Source: Pseudomonas sp. CROZ-RG-20F-R04-15
GTDB taxonomy: Bacteria > Pseudomonadota > Gammaproteobacteria > Pseudomonadales > Pseudomonadaceae
DNA length: 64,000 bases
Reading direction: 5' to 3'
NCBI RefSeq assembly: GCF_022662375.1
Contig: NZ_JAKNQL010000003.1
Location: forward strand, 62,001 to 126,000
The number at the start of each line of letters is the position of its first letter. Position 1 is the first letter of the stretch. Below, in pieces: positions 1-8,463 of the stretch. The notes under the pieces are model-generated. The model was not told the origin of the DNA. It worked only from the letters and a program-made list of their open reading frames with translations, and searched no databases. A program made the translations under genes and the position numbers.

Positions 1-846
1 CTGCGTGTCGTCAGCCTCACCGCACTTGCCCTCGGCGCCAGCCAGGTCTGGGCCAAGGACAAACTGACCATCGGCCTGATTCCCTCGGAAGATTCCCAGG
101 CGATGATCGAATCGAGCAAACAGGTGCTCGACGATCTGCAGGCCAAGATCGGCATGCCGGTGGTGCCGTTCGTGGCCACCGACTACAACGGCATCATCGA
201 AGCGCTGCGCTCGGGCAAACTCGACGTCGCCTACCTCGGGCCGTTCTCGTATGTGCTGGCGACCTCGGTGGCGGACGTTGAAGCGTTCTCCGTGGCGGTG
301 ACCAAGAAGACCGGTCAGAGCGCGTACAAAAGCGTGATTCTGGCGCGCAAGGACAGCGGCATTCATTCGCTGGCCGACCTCAAGGGCCATACGTTCGCGT
401 TCGTCGACCCGAGTTCGGCGTCCGGGCATCTGTTTCCCAAGGCTGGCCTTGAGCAAGCCGGTTTTGCTCCGGACAGCCTGTTCAAACGGGTGATTTTCTC
501 CGGCTCCCACGACGCCAGCATCCTCGCGGTCGAGAACAAGAAAGTCGACGCGGCGGCCGTGGCTGACCGCATCTTCGCCAGCGCCGTGGCCAAAGGTGTG
601 GTCAAGCAGGATGACTTCGAAATCGTCTGGAGTTCCAAGCCGATCCCTGAGTCGCCGATGGTCTGGCGCAAGGCGCTCGATCCGGAACTGAAGAAAAAAA
701 TCGCCGACGCGCTGGCTTCGATCAAGGACGTACCGTGGGGCGATCAGGGCGTGCTCAATGGCTTCCAGCCGACCACCGACGCGTCGTATGACGTGGTGCG
801 CGAAACCGCCAAGGTGCTCGATCTCGATTTGCGGAGCATGAAATGA
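1..846 (+). CDS. phnD: Phosphonate ABC transporter, periplasmic substrate-binding protein (5' end outside window)
   Basis: Periplasmic phosphonate-binding component of a PhnCDE-type importer. The reading frame is open from base 1, so the start lies left of the window. The first visible residues form the end of a signal peptide (hydrophobic LTALALGASQ, cleavage near VWA|KD), followed by the mature start KLTIGLIPSED typical of PhnD/phosphite-binding proteins. The body has the type-2 periplasmic fold pattern: YNGIIEALRSGKLDVAYLGP near residue 60 and a later FVDPSSASGHLFP ligand loop. Its stop overlaps the start of phnC by four bases (ATGA), so translation is coupled. The phnX gene downstream points to 2-aminoethylphosphonate-type substrates; the exact ligand is inferred. 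Confidence 0.9.
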   Translation: MRVVSLTALALGASQVWAKDKLTIGLIPSEDSQAMIESSKQVLDDLQAKIGMPVVPFVATDYNGIIEALRSGKLDVAYLGPFSYVLATSVADVEAFSVAVTKKTGQSAYKSVILARKDSGIHSLADLKGHTFAFVDPSSASGHLFPKAGLEQAGFAPDSLFKRVIFSGSHDASILAVENKKVDAAAVADRIFASAVAKGVVKQDDFEIVWSSKPIPESPMVWRKALDPELKKKIADALASIKDVPWGDQGVLNGFQPTTDASYDVVRETAKVLDLDLRSMK

Positions 847-1634
847 TCAGCATCCGCCAACTGACCAAACACTACGGCAGCAACCCGGTGTTGCGCGGCA
901 TCGACCTTGAAGTCGCTGCGGGCGAATTCGTCGTGGTGCTCGGTCAGTCCGGCGCTGGCAAATCGACCTTGCTGCGTTGTATCAATCGTTTGGCGCAGGC
1001 CGACAGCGGCACGCTGAACGTCGCCGGTATCGACGCCCTCGCCTGCCCCGACACCAGCGCTCTGCGCCGTGAAGTGGCGATGATTTTTCAGCACCACAAC
1101 GTCGTGCCGCGCCTGAGTGTGTTGAAGAATGTGCTGACTGGCCGCCTAGGCTCCGTCGGCACTCTCGCCTCGATTCTGCAGCTGTTCCGGCGCGACGATG
1201 TGGCGCTGGCGATGCAATGCCTCGAGCGCGTCGAACTGGCGCACAAGGCCGGTGAGCGCACCGATTCATTGTCTGGCGGGCAGAAGCAGCGCGTCGGCAT
1301 TGCCCGCGCCTTGGCGCAGCGGCCGCAGGTGATTCTGGCCGATGAACCGATCGCCAGCCTCGACCCGAAAACCGCGCGCCTGGTGTTGCAGTACTTGCGC
1401 GACGCCACCCGCGAACTGGGCATCACCGTGCTGTGCAATCTGCATCAGGTCGAATACGCCCGCGAATTCGGCGACCGCGTGGTCGGCCTCGCGCACGGCA
1501 ATCTGGTGTTCGATGGCAAAGCGTCAAGCATGACTGAAGCCGATCTGGCGCGAATCTATCCGGGGCAATTGGCGGACTCCTCCGCCGACATCCCGACGCC
1601 CACTCTGACCTATCGCGCTGCCTCGAGGGCTTGA
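843..1634 (+). CDS. phnC: Phosphonate ABC transporter ATP-binding protein
   Basis: Cytoplasmic ATPase of the phosphonate importer, 263 residues, the usual family length. Walker A GQSGAGKST lies near residues 34-42, the signature LSGGQKQR near 142 and Walker B VILADEPIASLDP just after it, then the switch histidine in CNLHQVEYA. The ATG overlaps the phnD stop, and the TGA overlaps the TTG start of phnE, so D-C-E form one translationally coupled operon. The three-gene order and the PhnC-like QHHNVVPRLSVLKNVLTGRLG segment separate it from other importers. Confidence 0.93.
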   Translation: MISIRQLTKHYGSNPVLRGIDLEVAAGEFVVVLGQSGAGKSTLLRCINRLAQADSGTLNVAGIDALACPDTSALRREVAMIFQHHNVVPRLSVLKNVLTGRLGSVGTLASILQLFRRDDVALAMQCLERVELAHKAGERTDSLSGGQKQRVGIARALAQRPQVILADEPIASLDPKTARLVLQYLRDATRELGITVLCNLHQVEYAREFGDRVVGLAHGNLVFDGKASSMTEADLARIYPGQLADSSADIPTPTLTYRAASRA

Positions 1635-2455
1635 ACATGCAATCGCAAAACTATCAGTGGGTCGGCGATCGCCCTCGTGGCCCGCGCAGTTGGCTGACTA
1701 CGGGCGCCGTCGTCCTGATTGTGCTGTGGACACTGAACTGGAGCGCGCAAGGTGCTCAACTCAGTCTCGGAGAACTGGCAGCAGGATTGCCGCAGATCGG
1801 TGATTTCCTTTCACGCACCTTCCCACCGGACCTGAGCATTCTTCCGCGTCTGGTCGCGCCAGCGGTGGAGACTTTGCAGATCGCCATTTGGGGCACCCTG
1901 CTCGGCGTGTTGCTGACGATTCCACTGTCGTTTCTCGCCGCGCGCAATCTGAGCCGCAATCGCTGGGTGTTTCACATCACCCGTCAGGCGCTGAATTTCA
2001 CCCGCAGCATCAACGAACTGATCCTCGCGCTGATCTTCGTCTCGGCGGTCGGCCTCGGGCCGTTCCCCGGCGTATTAGCGCTGGCGCTGCATGGGCTGGG
2101 CATGCTCGGCAAGTTCTTCGCCGAGAGCATCGAAGAGATCGACCAGGGCCCGATTGAAGCGCTGCAAGCGACCGGTGCGCGACCGTTGCAGGTGATCGTG
2201 TTTGGTGTTTTGCCGCAGGTCATCACCGCGTGGATCGCCGTGATTCTGTACCGCTTCGAAGTCAATCTGCGCTCGGCCACGGTGCTCGGCATGGTCGGCG
2301 CCGGCGGCTTGGGTTTCGAACTGGTGAGCAGCCTGAAACTGTTCAAATACCCGGAAACCGCGACCTGCATCATCGTCATTACCTTCATGGTGATTGTCGC
2401 TGACACCATCTCCAGTCGCCTGCGCGCGGCGATCCAGAGCGGTTCGACGCACTGA
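1631..2455 (+). CDS. phnE: Phosphonate ABC transporter permease
   Basis: Inner-membrane permease of the importer, about 274 residues if it begins at TTG 1631, or two residues shorter from ATG 1637. The TTG overlaps the phnC stop and is favoured for coupling, but either is possible. Several hydrophobic segments are visible (for example WLTTGAVVLIVLWTLNW, TLLGVLLTIPLSFLAA, CIIVITFMVIVADTI), and the EAA-type loop EALQATGARPLQVIVFGVLPQ at about residues 178-198 binds the ATPase. The last gene of the transport trio; the downstream enzyme gene begins 110 bases later with its own ribosome binding site. Confidence 0.92.
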   Translation: MNMQSQNYQWVGDRPRGPRSWLTTGAVVLIVLWTLNWSAQGAQLSLGELAAGLPQIGDFLSRTFPPDLSILPRLVAPAVETLQIAIWGTLLGVLLTIPLSFLAARNLSRNRWVFHITRQALNFTRSINELILALIFVSAVGLGPFPGVLALALHGLGMLGKFFAESIEEIDQGPIEALQATGARPLQVIVFGVLPQVITAWIAVILYRFEVNLRSATVLGMVGAGGLGFELVSSLKLFKYPETATCIIVITFMVIVADTISSRLRAAIQSGSTH

Positions 2456-2565
2456 TGTCGGCCTGCTATCGGCTGAGCCGATTCAAACCTGCGAATTATC
2501 GATTTGAGCCGTTGCCGACGGGCGCTGAGTATGGCGCCACACGACAACAACAAGAAGGATCCACC

Positions 2566-3657
2566 ATGACTGCCCGCTTCCAGAACCCCGTCGATACTCG
2601 TTTCGGCTGGGGCAGCCTGCAAGACCTCGCTGCCATTACCGAACAGCAAACCGTGGCCCTCGTCACCTTCCCTGAGGCCCGCGGGCTGGGGCTGGTCGAT
2701 CGCCTGCAAGCCTTGCTCGGTGAGCGCCTGGTCTACGTGTTCGAAGACGTTCAGCCCAACCCCGACGTCGCCCATCTGCGCAACACCTACGAGCATTTCT
2801 GGCAGCACGCCGCTGCTTGCGACGTGGTGCTCGCGGTCGGTGGCGGCAGCGCCATCGACACCGCCAAAGCATTGATCGTCGGCACCGAATCCGGCCATTT
2901 CGATGAGCTGTTGAGCCTGCTGGCGAGCGGCAAACCGTTCACCCCGGCCCGTTGCAAACAGCTGATCGCCGCGCCGACCACCGCCGGCACCGGCAGCGAA
3001 GTCACGCCGTGGGCGACGATCTGGGACAGCGCCAGCCAGAAGAAATACTCGCTGCATCTGGATTGCACCTGGCCGCGCGTGGCGATCATCGACCCGCAAC
3101 TGATGCTCACCGTGCCGGCCAGCGTCACCGTCTCCACCGGGCTCGACGCGCTGTCCCACGCGCTGGAAGCGATCTGGAACGTCAACGCCAACCCGGTCTC
3201 CGACACTTTCGCCATTTCTGCGATTGAAGACATTCTCGAATGCCTGCCGCATCTGCAAAAAGATCTGTCGAGCCAAGAGTTGCGCACGCGCATGGCACTC
3301 GCCGCACTCAAGGCCGGGCTGGCGTTTTCCAACACCAAAACCGCGCTGGCACACTCGATTTCCTATGAAATGACCTTGCGCCATGGCTTGCCCCACGGCA
3401 TCGCCTGCTCCTTCACCTTGCCGTTGGTGCTCGGCTTGGCCTGGGGTCATGACGCAACGCGTGACCGCATCCTGCAACGGGTATTCGGCGAAGATCTGCT
3501 CAGCGCACAACAGCAGTTGCGCGAGTTCCTCCACAGCCTCGGGGTGAAAACCGAGTTCGCCGATTACGGCGTCTCGGCCAAGGATGCCGAAGACATCATC
3601 CAGCTCGCGATGCAGGGCGCGCGCGGCAAGAACTTCATCGGTTCGCAAGCCGCCTGA
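2566..3657 (+). CDS. Iron-containing alcohol dehydrogenase, probable phosphonoacetaldehyde reductase
   Basis: Group III NAD(P)-dependent alcohol dehydrogenase of 363 residues. The frame is open further upstream, but ATG 2566 follows a good AAGAAGGA ribosome binding site and starts the conserved protein. GGGSAIDTAK is the nucleotide-binding loop; metal ligands fit the histidines in LDALSHALEAIW and LRHGLPHG plus an upstream aspartate. Its position between phnCDE and phnX suggests that it interconverts phosphonoacetaldehyde and 2-hydroxyethylphosphonate. The direction in vivo, and whether the metal is Fe(II) or Zn(II), cannot be read from sequence. A generic aldehyde reductase is the alternative. 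Confidence 0.75.
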   Translation: MTARFQNPVDTRFGWGSLQDLAAITEQQTVALVTFPEARGLGLVDRLQALLGERLVYVFEDVQPNPDVAHLRNTYEHFWQHAAACDVVLAVGGGSAIDTAKALIVGTESGHFDELLSLLASGKPFTPARCKQLIAAPTTAGTGSEVTPWATIWDSASQKKYSLHLDCTWPRVAIIDPQLMLTVPASVTVSTGLDALSHALEAIWNVNANPVSDTFAISAIEDILECLPHLQKDLSSQELRTRMALAALKAGLAFSNTKTALAHSISYEMTLRHGLPHGIACSFTLPLVLGLAWGHDATRDRILQRVFGEDLLSAQQQLREFLHSLGVKTEFADYGVSAKDAEDIIQLAMQGARGKNFIGSQAA

Positions 3658-3788
3658 CGTCGCCCGAAAACTCAACGACACACGCACAGCCGGCGGCGTA
3701 CAACGCTGCGGTGATTTCCTGTCGCACCGAAAAAGAGTGCACCCGCCGACGACAAACGGCGGGACTCCACAACAATAAGGAAAAGATC

Positions 3789-5084
3789 ATGAATCGTGCC
3801 CAAACCATGCCTGGTCTCGCCGTACGTTCTACCTCGTTCCGGGTCGCGCAGTGGCGCATGCTGCTGGCGGCGATGTTCTGTTACCTGTTTTTCTACACCG
3901 GCCGGCAGACCTTCGGTTTTGCCATTCCGGGGATTCAGGCCGAGTTCGGTTTGAGCAAGGAAACCCTCGGTTGGGCTTCTGCGGCGATGCTCTGGGCCTA
4001 CGCGATTGGTCAGGCGATCAACGGCAACCTCGCCGACAAATTCGGTGGCCGGCGGATCATGACGCTGGGTGCGGTGTTGTCCTGCGGCGCCAACTGGGTG
4101 ACCAGTTTTGCCGGTGGTTTCACCAGCCTGATTCTGCCGTGGGGCGTCAACGGTTACTTTCAGGCCTTGGGCTGGGCGCCGGGCGGTCGGCTGATTGCCA
4201 ATTGGTGGGCAGCGGGTGAGCGCGGCAAGGTCTATGGTTTTTACACCTTCGCCGCCGGTTGCGCGTCGATTCTGTCGTACGTCACCTCCATCGTCGTGCT
4301 TGAAGTGCTGCAACTGGAATGGCGCTGGATCTTCCGCTTGCCGGTGCTGCTGATGCTCGCCGGCGGGATCATTTTCTATCTGGTCGCCCGCGAACGGCCG
4401 CAGGATCTGGGCTTCGAACCGGTGGGCGATACTGGTGTGGCCAACGCTGACGACAAACATCAAGAAGCCGCCCATGGCGAAGTCGAGTCCTCGGCACAAC
4501 GCTATAAAGCCGTGCTGAGGAATCCCCGGCTGCTGATCGCTGCGCTGTCACTGGGCTTCCAGAACGCGGCGCGCTACGGCTTGATCGTCTGGGTGCCGGT
4601 GCACTTTCTCGGCGCCAACTGGAAAAGCGGCGACAGCATGGTCGATCCGAAATGGATCACCGTCGCCCTCCCCGTCGGCATGGCGGTCGGTGCACTGAGC
4701 AACGGCTGGGTGTCGGACAAGCTGTTCGGCTCCAAGCGTTACCTGGCGATCATGCTCTATATGGTGCTGGGGGCGGCGACCAGTCTGTGGATGTGGAGCC
4801 TGCCGCCGCACAGCGTGATCGGCCTGGTGGCGCTGTTCCTTTGCGGCTTCTTCGTCTACGGCCCGGCCTCGAGTTTCTGGGCGCTGTGTCCTGATCTGGT
4901 TGGCGCCAAACGTGCCGGCACCGCGACCGGGATCATGAACTTCTCGTCCTACCTGTTCGCCGGCCTGGCCGAGCCAATGATCGGTCGTTTGCTTGACACC
5001 ACGGCAAACACGTCTCTCATCTTCATAGTGGTCACCAGCGCCTGCCTGTGCAGCGCAGCAGTGGCATTGTTCATTCGACGCTGA
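3789..5084 (+). CDS. MFS transporter, organophosphate:phosphate antiporter-like (phosphoglycerate/GlpT type)
   Basis: Inner-membrane transporter of 431 residues with about twelve hydrophobic segments. ATG 3789 is chosen because it follows AAGGAAAAG, although the frame is open from further upstream. YTGRQTFGFAIPG in TM1 and the loop LADKFGGRRIM between TM2 and TM3 are typical of the OPA branch of the MFS (GlpT, UhpT, PgtP). Within a phosphonate operon it may move a phosphonate, a C3 phosphate or a pathway product; the substrate is inferred only. Ten bases separate it from the LysR gene, so the two are probably cotranscribed. Confidence 0.8.
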   Translation: MNRAQTMPGLAVRSTSFRVAQWRMLLAAMFCYLFFYTGRQTFGFAIPGIQAEFGLSKETLGWASAAMLWAYAIGQAINGNLADKFGGRRIMTLGAVLSCGANWVTSFAGGFTSLILPWGVNGYFQALGWAPGGRLIANWWAAGERGKVYGFYTFAAGCASILSYVTSIVVLEVLQLEWRWIFRLPVLLMLAGGIIFYLVARERPQDLGFEPVGDTGVANADDKHQEAAHGEVESSAQRYKAVLRNPRLLIAALSLGFQNAARYGLIVWVPVHFLGANWKSGDSMVDPKWITVALPVGMAVGALSNGWVSDKLFGSKRYLAIMLYMVLGAATSLWMWSLPPHSVIGLVALFLCGFFVYGPASSFWALCPDLVGAKRAGTATGIMNFSSYLFAGLAEPMIGRLLDTTANTSLIFIVVTSACLCSAAVALFIRR

Positions 5085-5094
5085 CGGGGCTTGC

Positions 5095-5964
5095 ATGTAT
5101 CAGTATCACAAGTGGTTGCGTTCGTTTCATGCGGTGGCGAAAACCGGCAGCTTCACCCTCGCGGCGGAGTACCTCAGCGTCGGCCAGCCGACCGTCAGTG
5201 AGCAGGTCAATGCGCTGGAGAAAACCTTCTCGGTGGAGCTGTTCCATCGTCGCGGCCGCTACATCGAGATGAGCGCTGCCGGGCACAAGCTCTACGCAAT
5301 CACTCAAGGTCTGTTCGGCCAGGAAGATGAAGCGGTGCAACTGCTGCAGAGTTTCAAACAACGTAAAAACGGCATGTTGCGCCTCGGCGCGGTGTCGCCG
5401 CCGATTGCCATGAACCTGACCTATGAGCTGATGCAGCGCCACCCGGATATCGAACTGGAAACTTCGTTTTCCTCGGAAAAGGACACTCTGGCGCGGCTGT
5501 TCAACTTCGATATCGACGTGGCGATTCTGGCCTTGTCGGAATTCGATGAGCGCTTCCATACGCGGCTGTATCACCGTTATCCGATCATCGCCGTGGTGCG
5601 CGATGACCATCCGTGGGCCAGTCAGGCGCAGGTTCACATCAGCGAAATCAGCCGCGAGAAATGGGTAATGCGCGAGCAAAGTGCGCGCACCCGGCAACTG
5701 GTGGAAGAAAGCTGCAAGCGCCTCGACATCGACCTCAACCGCGTCATGCAACTCAACAGCCGCGAAGCCATCGTGCACGCGATCGTCAAAGGCATCGGTA
5801 TCGGGTTTGTCTCGGCCGTCGAGTACGCCGAAACCCCGGGCACCACGCCGATCACCTTTGTCGACCACCCGTTCTTTATCGAATACCACCTGTGCTGCCT
5901 TGGCATCCGCAGGAACCGACCGGTGATTGCCGAACTGTTTGATTCGAATCCACCGCTGAGCTGA
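5095..5964 (+). CDS. LysR-family transcriptional regulator of the phosphonate cluster
   Basis: DNA-binding regulator of 289 residues. The N-terminal helix-turn-helix is clear at about residues 18-45 (AKTGSFTLAAEYLSVGQPTVS), followed by the linker and a LysR substrate-binding domain (LRLGAVSPPIAMNLTYELM). It is encoded on the same strand as its neighbours, right after the MFS gene and 78 bases before phnX, unlike the usual divergent LysR layout. That position argues for control of this operon, probably in response to a phosphonate such as 2-aminoethylphosphonate; the effector is inference. Confidence 0.85.
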   Translation: MYQYHKWLRSFHAVAKTGSFTLAAEYLSVGQPTVSEQVNALEKTFSVELFHRRGRYIEMSAAGHKLYAITQGLFGQEDEAVQLLQSFKQRKNGMLRLGAVSPPIAMNLTYELMQRHPDIELETSFSSEKDTLARLFNFDIDVAILALSEFDERFHTRLYHRYPIIAVVRDDHPWASQAQVHISEISREKWVMREQSARTRQLVEESCKRLDIDLNRVMQLNSREAIVHAIVKGIGIGFVSAVEYAETPGTTPITFVDHPFFIEYHLCCLGIRRNRPVIAELFDSNPPLS

Positions 5965-6042
5965 TCAGCAAAATCGAACCTTGAAACCGCCTACCTCATT
6001 GCCGAGGGACGGCCCACGCTTACCCGAAAACGGAGATTGACA

Positions 6043-6870
6043 ATGCAATACAAGCAACCGACTCATCTGCAAGCCGCGATCCTTGACTGGGCCGGCACCG
6101 TTGTCGATTTCGGCTCGTTTGCGCCGACGCAGATCTTTGTCGAAGCCTTTGCCGAGTTCGGCGTCGCGGTGTCGCTGGAAGAAGCGCGCGGCCCGATGGG
6201 CATGGGCAAGTGGGATCACATTCGCACGCTGTGCAACCTGCCGCAGATCGCTGAACGCTATCGTGCAGCGTTTGATCGCTTGCCGAGTGACGACGATGTC
6301 ACGGCAATCTACGAGCGCTTCATGCCGTTGCAGATCGAGAAAATCGCCCTGCATTCGGCGTTGATCCCGGGCGCGCTCGAGGCGATTGCGGCGTTGCGCA
6401 ACAAGGGTTTGAAAATCGGTTCGTGCTCCGGTTATCCGGCGGTGGTGATGGCCAAGGTTGTCGAATTGGCGCGGGTAAATGGCTACATCGCCGACCATGT
6501 CGTCGCCACCGATGAAGTGCCGAATGGCCGGCCGCATCCGGCGCAGGCGCTGGCTAACGTGATTGCTTTGGGCATCGATGACGTGGCGGCGTGCGTCAAG
6601 GTTGATGACACTTGGCCGGGGATTCTCGAAGGGCGCGCCGCCGGCATGTGGACGGTGGCGTTGACCTGCTCCGGCAATGCACTGGGCCTGACCTATGAGC
6701 AATACAAGGCGTTGCCGTCGGATCGGCTGGCGGAAGAGCGTGCGCGGATCGGCAAGATGTTCGCCCCCTCGCGCCCGCACTACCTGATCGACACCATCGC
6801 CGAGTTGCCCGAAGTGATCGAAGACATCAATGCGCGTCTGGCGCGCGGCGAAACCCCGCAGTCCTGCTGA
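6043..6870 (+). CDS. phnX: Phosphonoacetaldehyde hydrolase (phosphonatase)
   Basis: HAD-superfamily enzyme that splits the C-P bond of phosphonoacetaldehyde into acetaldehyde and phosphate. It is 275 residues, the normal PhnX length. The nucleophile motif DWAGTVVD begins at D15, and GMGKWDH supplies the Schiff-base lysine at K56, the pair that defines phosphonatases. ATG 6043 is used; a TTG six bases upstream is possible. PhnX normally acts after the transaminase PhnW, which is not in the window and may lie to the left of phnD. Confidence 0.93.
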   Translation: MQYKQPTHLQAAILDWAGTVVDFGSFAPTQIFVEAFAEFGVAVSLEEARGPMGMGKWDHIRTLCNLPQIAERYRAAFDRLPSDDDVTAIYERFMPLQIEKIALHSALIPGALEAIAALRNKGLKIGSCSGYPAVVMAKVVELARVNGYIADHVVATDEVPNGRPHPAQALANVIALGIDDVAACVKVDDTWPGILEGRAAGMWTVALTCSGNALGLTYEQYKALPSDRLAEERARIGKMFAPSRPHYLIDTIAELPEVIEDINARLARGETPQSC

Positions 6871-6891
6871 TTGATCGTCCCCCCCTCCGCG

Positions 6892-6926
6892 CTGATCGTT
6901 CCCATGCAGAGCGTGGGAACGATCAG
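6892..6926. repeat. Perfect 13-bp inverted repeat after phnX
   Basis: The arms CTGATCGTTCCCA and TGGGAACGATCAG pair perfectly around a nine-base loop. It resembles the 'GTTCCCAcgc' palindromes scattered through fluorescent pseudomonads. There is no T-tract on the plus strand, so it could end phnX transcription only as a structured 3' end. Confidence 0.7.
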
Positions 6927-6942
6927 GGGCCAAATCGCGGGC

Positions 6943-6968
6943 AAAAAAAAGCTGCCAAAACTGGCAGC
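6943..6968 (-). terminator. Intrinsic terminator read on the minus strand
   Basis: The arms GCTGCCA (6951-6957) and TGGCAGC (6962-6968) enclose a four-base loop. On the minus strand the stem is followed by eight uninterrupted T (positions 6950 down to 6943), a textbook rho-independent terminator. On the plus strand the stem is followed by AAAAAC, so it is directional. No minus-strand protein gene ends here, which is the reason a short RNA is proposed below. Confidence 0.7.
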
Positions 6969-6995
6969 AAAAACTTTAAGAACACGCGATGTATT
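6943..6995 (-). ncRNA. Candidate PhoB-dependent short RNA (about 50 nt)
   Basis: A promoter-to-terminator unit on the minus strand without a coding frame. A perfect Pho box (7019-7036) is followed after 11 bases by TATGCT (7007-7002) as a -10 element. A start near 6995 would give a transcript ending in the T-tract at 6943. The spacing is what PhoB-activated promoters use. The start is estimated and expression is not shown; the box could instead be an auxiliary PhoB site for the divergent phosphatase gene. Confidence 0.35.
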
Positions 6996-7018
6996 GGCCT
7001 CAGCATAGACGCCGGATA

Positions 7019-7036
7019 ATGACAGTGTCATGACAG
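7019..7036 (-). promoter_or_regulatory. Pho box, minus orientation
   Basis: On the minus strand this reads CTGTCATGACACTGTCAT: two perfect CTGTCAT repeats spaced by four bases, the PhoB consensus. A TATGCT hexamer lies 11 bases further on the same strand. It faces away from the phosphatase gene. Confidence 0.75.
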
Positions 7037-7063
7037 CCACACATTCATTGAACCGCCACTGCC

Positions 7064-7081
7064 CCGTCATCAGGATGTCAT
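7064..7081 (+). promoter_or_regulatory. Pho box upstream of the ppx-like gene
   Basis: CCGTCATCAGGATGTCAT holds two GTCAT cores exactly 11 bases apart and matches 12 of 14 consensus repeat positions. CAGAAT (7093-7098) lies 11 bases downstream as a possible -10, and the phosphatase ATG is 66 bases from the box end. This fits phosphate-starvation control by PhoB. Confidence 0.65.
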
Positions 7082-7147
7082 CAAGATCACGGCAGAATCC
7101 TCGCAAACCGTCTCGCGCCTCCCGACGGGTGCTTTGCAAGGATTCCC

Positions 7148-8083
7148 ATGAAAGACGACGCCTCGCTGTTTGCCGCCATCGACCTGGGTTCGAATGCCTT
7201 TCGCCTGATGATCGGCCAGTCAGTGCGCAGTCGAAAGGGCTTGCAGATTCAGGAAGTGAAAACCCTGCGCGAACCGGTGCGCCTCGCCGAGGGCTTTGAC
7301 GGTGGTGCGCTGGATGCACTGGCACTGGATCGCGGCTGGCAGGCGTTGGCGCGGTTCGGCAAGAAACTGCGCGGTTTCGAGGCCGGCCGGGTGCGCGCGG
7401 TGGCCACCAGCGCGGTGCGTGAGGCGGACAATGCGCAGCTGTTTCTCGCCAGTGCCGAACGGCATCTGGGCTTTCCCATTGACGTCATTTGCGGCCATGA
7501 AGAGGCGCGGCTGGTCTACGCCGGCGTGACTCATGCCTTGCCGAGCGCTGAAGACCTGCGCCTGGTGGTCGACATCGGCGGCGGTTCCACCGAGCTGATC
7601 CTCGGCCAGGGCGCGCAGCCGTTGCTCACCGAAAGCATCGCCATCGGCAGCGGCACCTTGAGCACACGCTTCTTTCGCGGCGGCGACCTGTCCGCCGCTG
7701 CGTTACAGGAAGCCGAACGTTTCGCCATCCTGCAGTTTGAAAAGGTTGCCCGGCGCTATCGCGCTCAAGGCTGGCAGCAAACCATAGGCTCTTCCGGCAC
7801 CGCGCGCATGCTCGCCAAAGTGCTCAAGGCCAATCGTCTCAACGACTTCGGCCAGGACGGCATCACCTACGGCGGGCTCCTGCGCCTGTCGTTGCTTCTG
7901 CTGAAGGTGAACAACGTCCAGCAACTGAAACTGGCCGGGCTGCAACCTCATCGCCAGAGCATTCTGCCCGGCGGTCTGGTGTTGATGCTGGCCGCCTTCA
8001 AAGTGTTCGGCATCGCACAAATGCTGCCCTCCGAACCGGGCCTGCGTTTAGGCGTGTTGCACGGTTTGATGAGCCAGCACTAA
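7148..8083 (+). CDS. Ppx/GppA-family exopolyphosphatase or pppGpp phosphatase
   Basis: Cytoplasmic phosphatase of 311 residues, the short two-domain form lacking the C-terminal HD region of E. coli Ppx. Actin-fold phosphate loops are visible: AAIDLGSNAFRL near residue 9 and VVDIGGGSTELILG near residue 140. VRAVATSAVREADN and CGHEEARLVYAGV hold further conserved family residues. Family members release phosphate from polyphosphate or pppGpp; which one cannot be decided here. A Pho box in its promoter links it to phosphate starvation and to the phosphonate genes just upstream. Confidence 0.85.
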   Translation: MKDDASLFAAIDLGSNAFRLMIGQSVRSRKGLQIQEVKTLREPVRLAEGFDGGALDALALDRGWQALARFGKKLRGFEAGRVRAVATSAVREADNAQLFLASAERHLGFPIDVICGHEEARLVYAGVTHALPSAEDLRLVVDIGGGSTELILGQGAQPLLTESIAIGSGTLSTRFFRGGDLSAAALQEAERFAILQFEKVARRYRAQGWQQTIGSSGTARMLAKVLKANRLNDFGQDGITYGGLLRLSLLLLKVNNVQQLKLAGLQPHRQSILPGGLVLMLAAFKVFGIAQMLPSEPGLRLGVLHGLMSQH

Positions 8084-8137
8084 TCCTCGCCAAGGCAGAT
8101 TCGTCTCCCTTTCAGCGGCTCGATCGACTACCATGCC

Positions 8138-8335
8138 GCCGTCGGTTCCCGAACGGGACTAATAGGGAATCCGAGGTGCTTGCTCAGCACTGATCGGAAC
8201 TGCCCCCGCAACTGTAGGTGCCGAGCCTGCTCCACGACTGCCACTGGGTAAAACCCGGGAAGGCCGGAGCCAGGCGATGACGCATCAGTCAGGAGACCTG
8301 CCGGCACAGTGACTACTAACCGGCGGGGTGTCCGG
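8138..8335 (+). promoter_or_regulatory. Cobalamin riboswitch
   Basis: The leader contains the conserved B12 elements in order: GGGAATCCGAGGTG, AACTGCCCCCGCAACTG, GCCACTGGGTAAAACCCGGGAAGGCC, GATGACGC and the B12 box CAGTCAGGAGACCTGCCG at 8287-8304. It lies 130 bases before an ABC importer operon and is expected to switch that operon off when adenosylcobalamin is plentiful. The rest of the 380-base gap between ppx and the importer holds no other gene that I can support. Confidence 0.95.
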
Positions 8336-8463
8336 GAAGGACATCGTGCCGTGCGCATCAACGCTTGATGCCCGGCCTTGCGCTGTTTTCCTGACCGCGT
8401 TCGATGGTGTGTTTCCAGACCGTACTCTCCCGCTCCCCGTACGGTTCCCCTGGAGACTGCCCC

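Noticed and set aside
1984..3687. 567-codon minus-strand frame across phnE and the dehydrogenase
   Set aside because: It spans two clearly real plus-strand genes, has no recognisable domain and is explained by high GC content.
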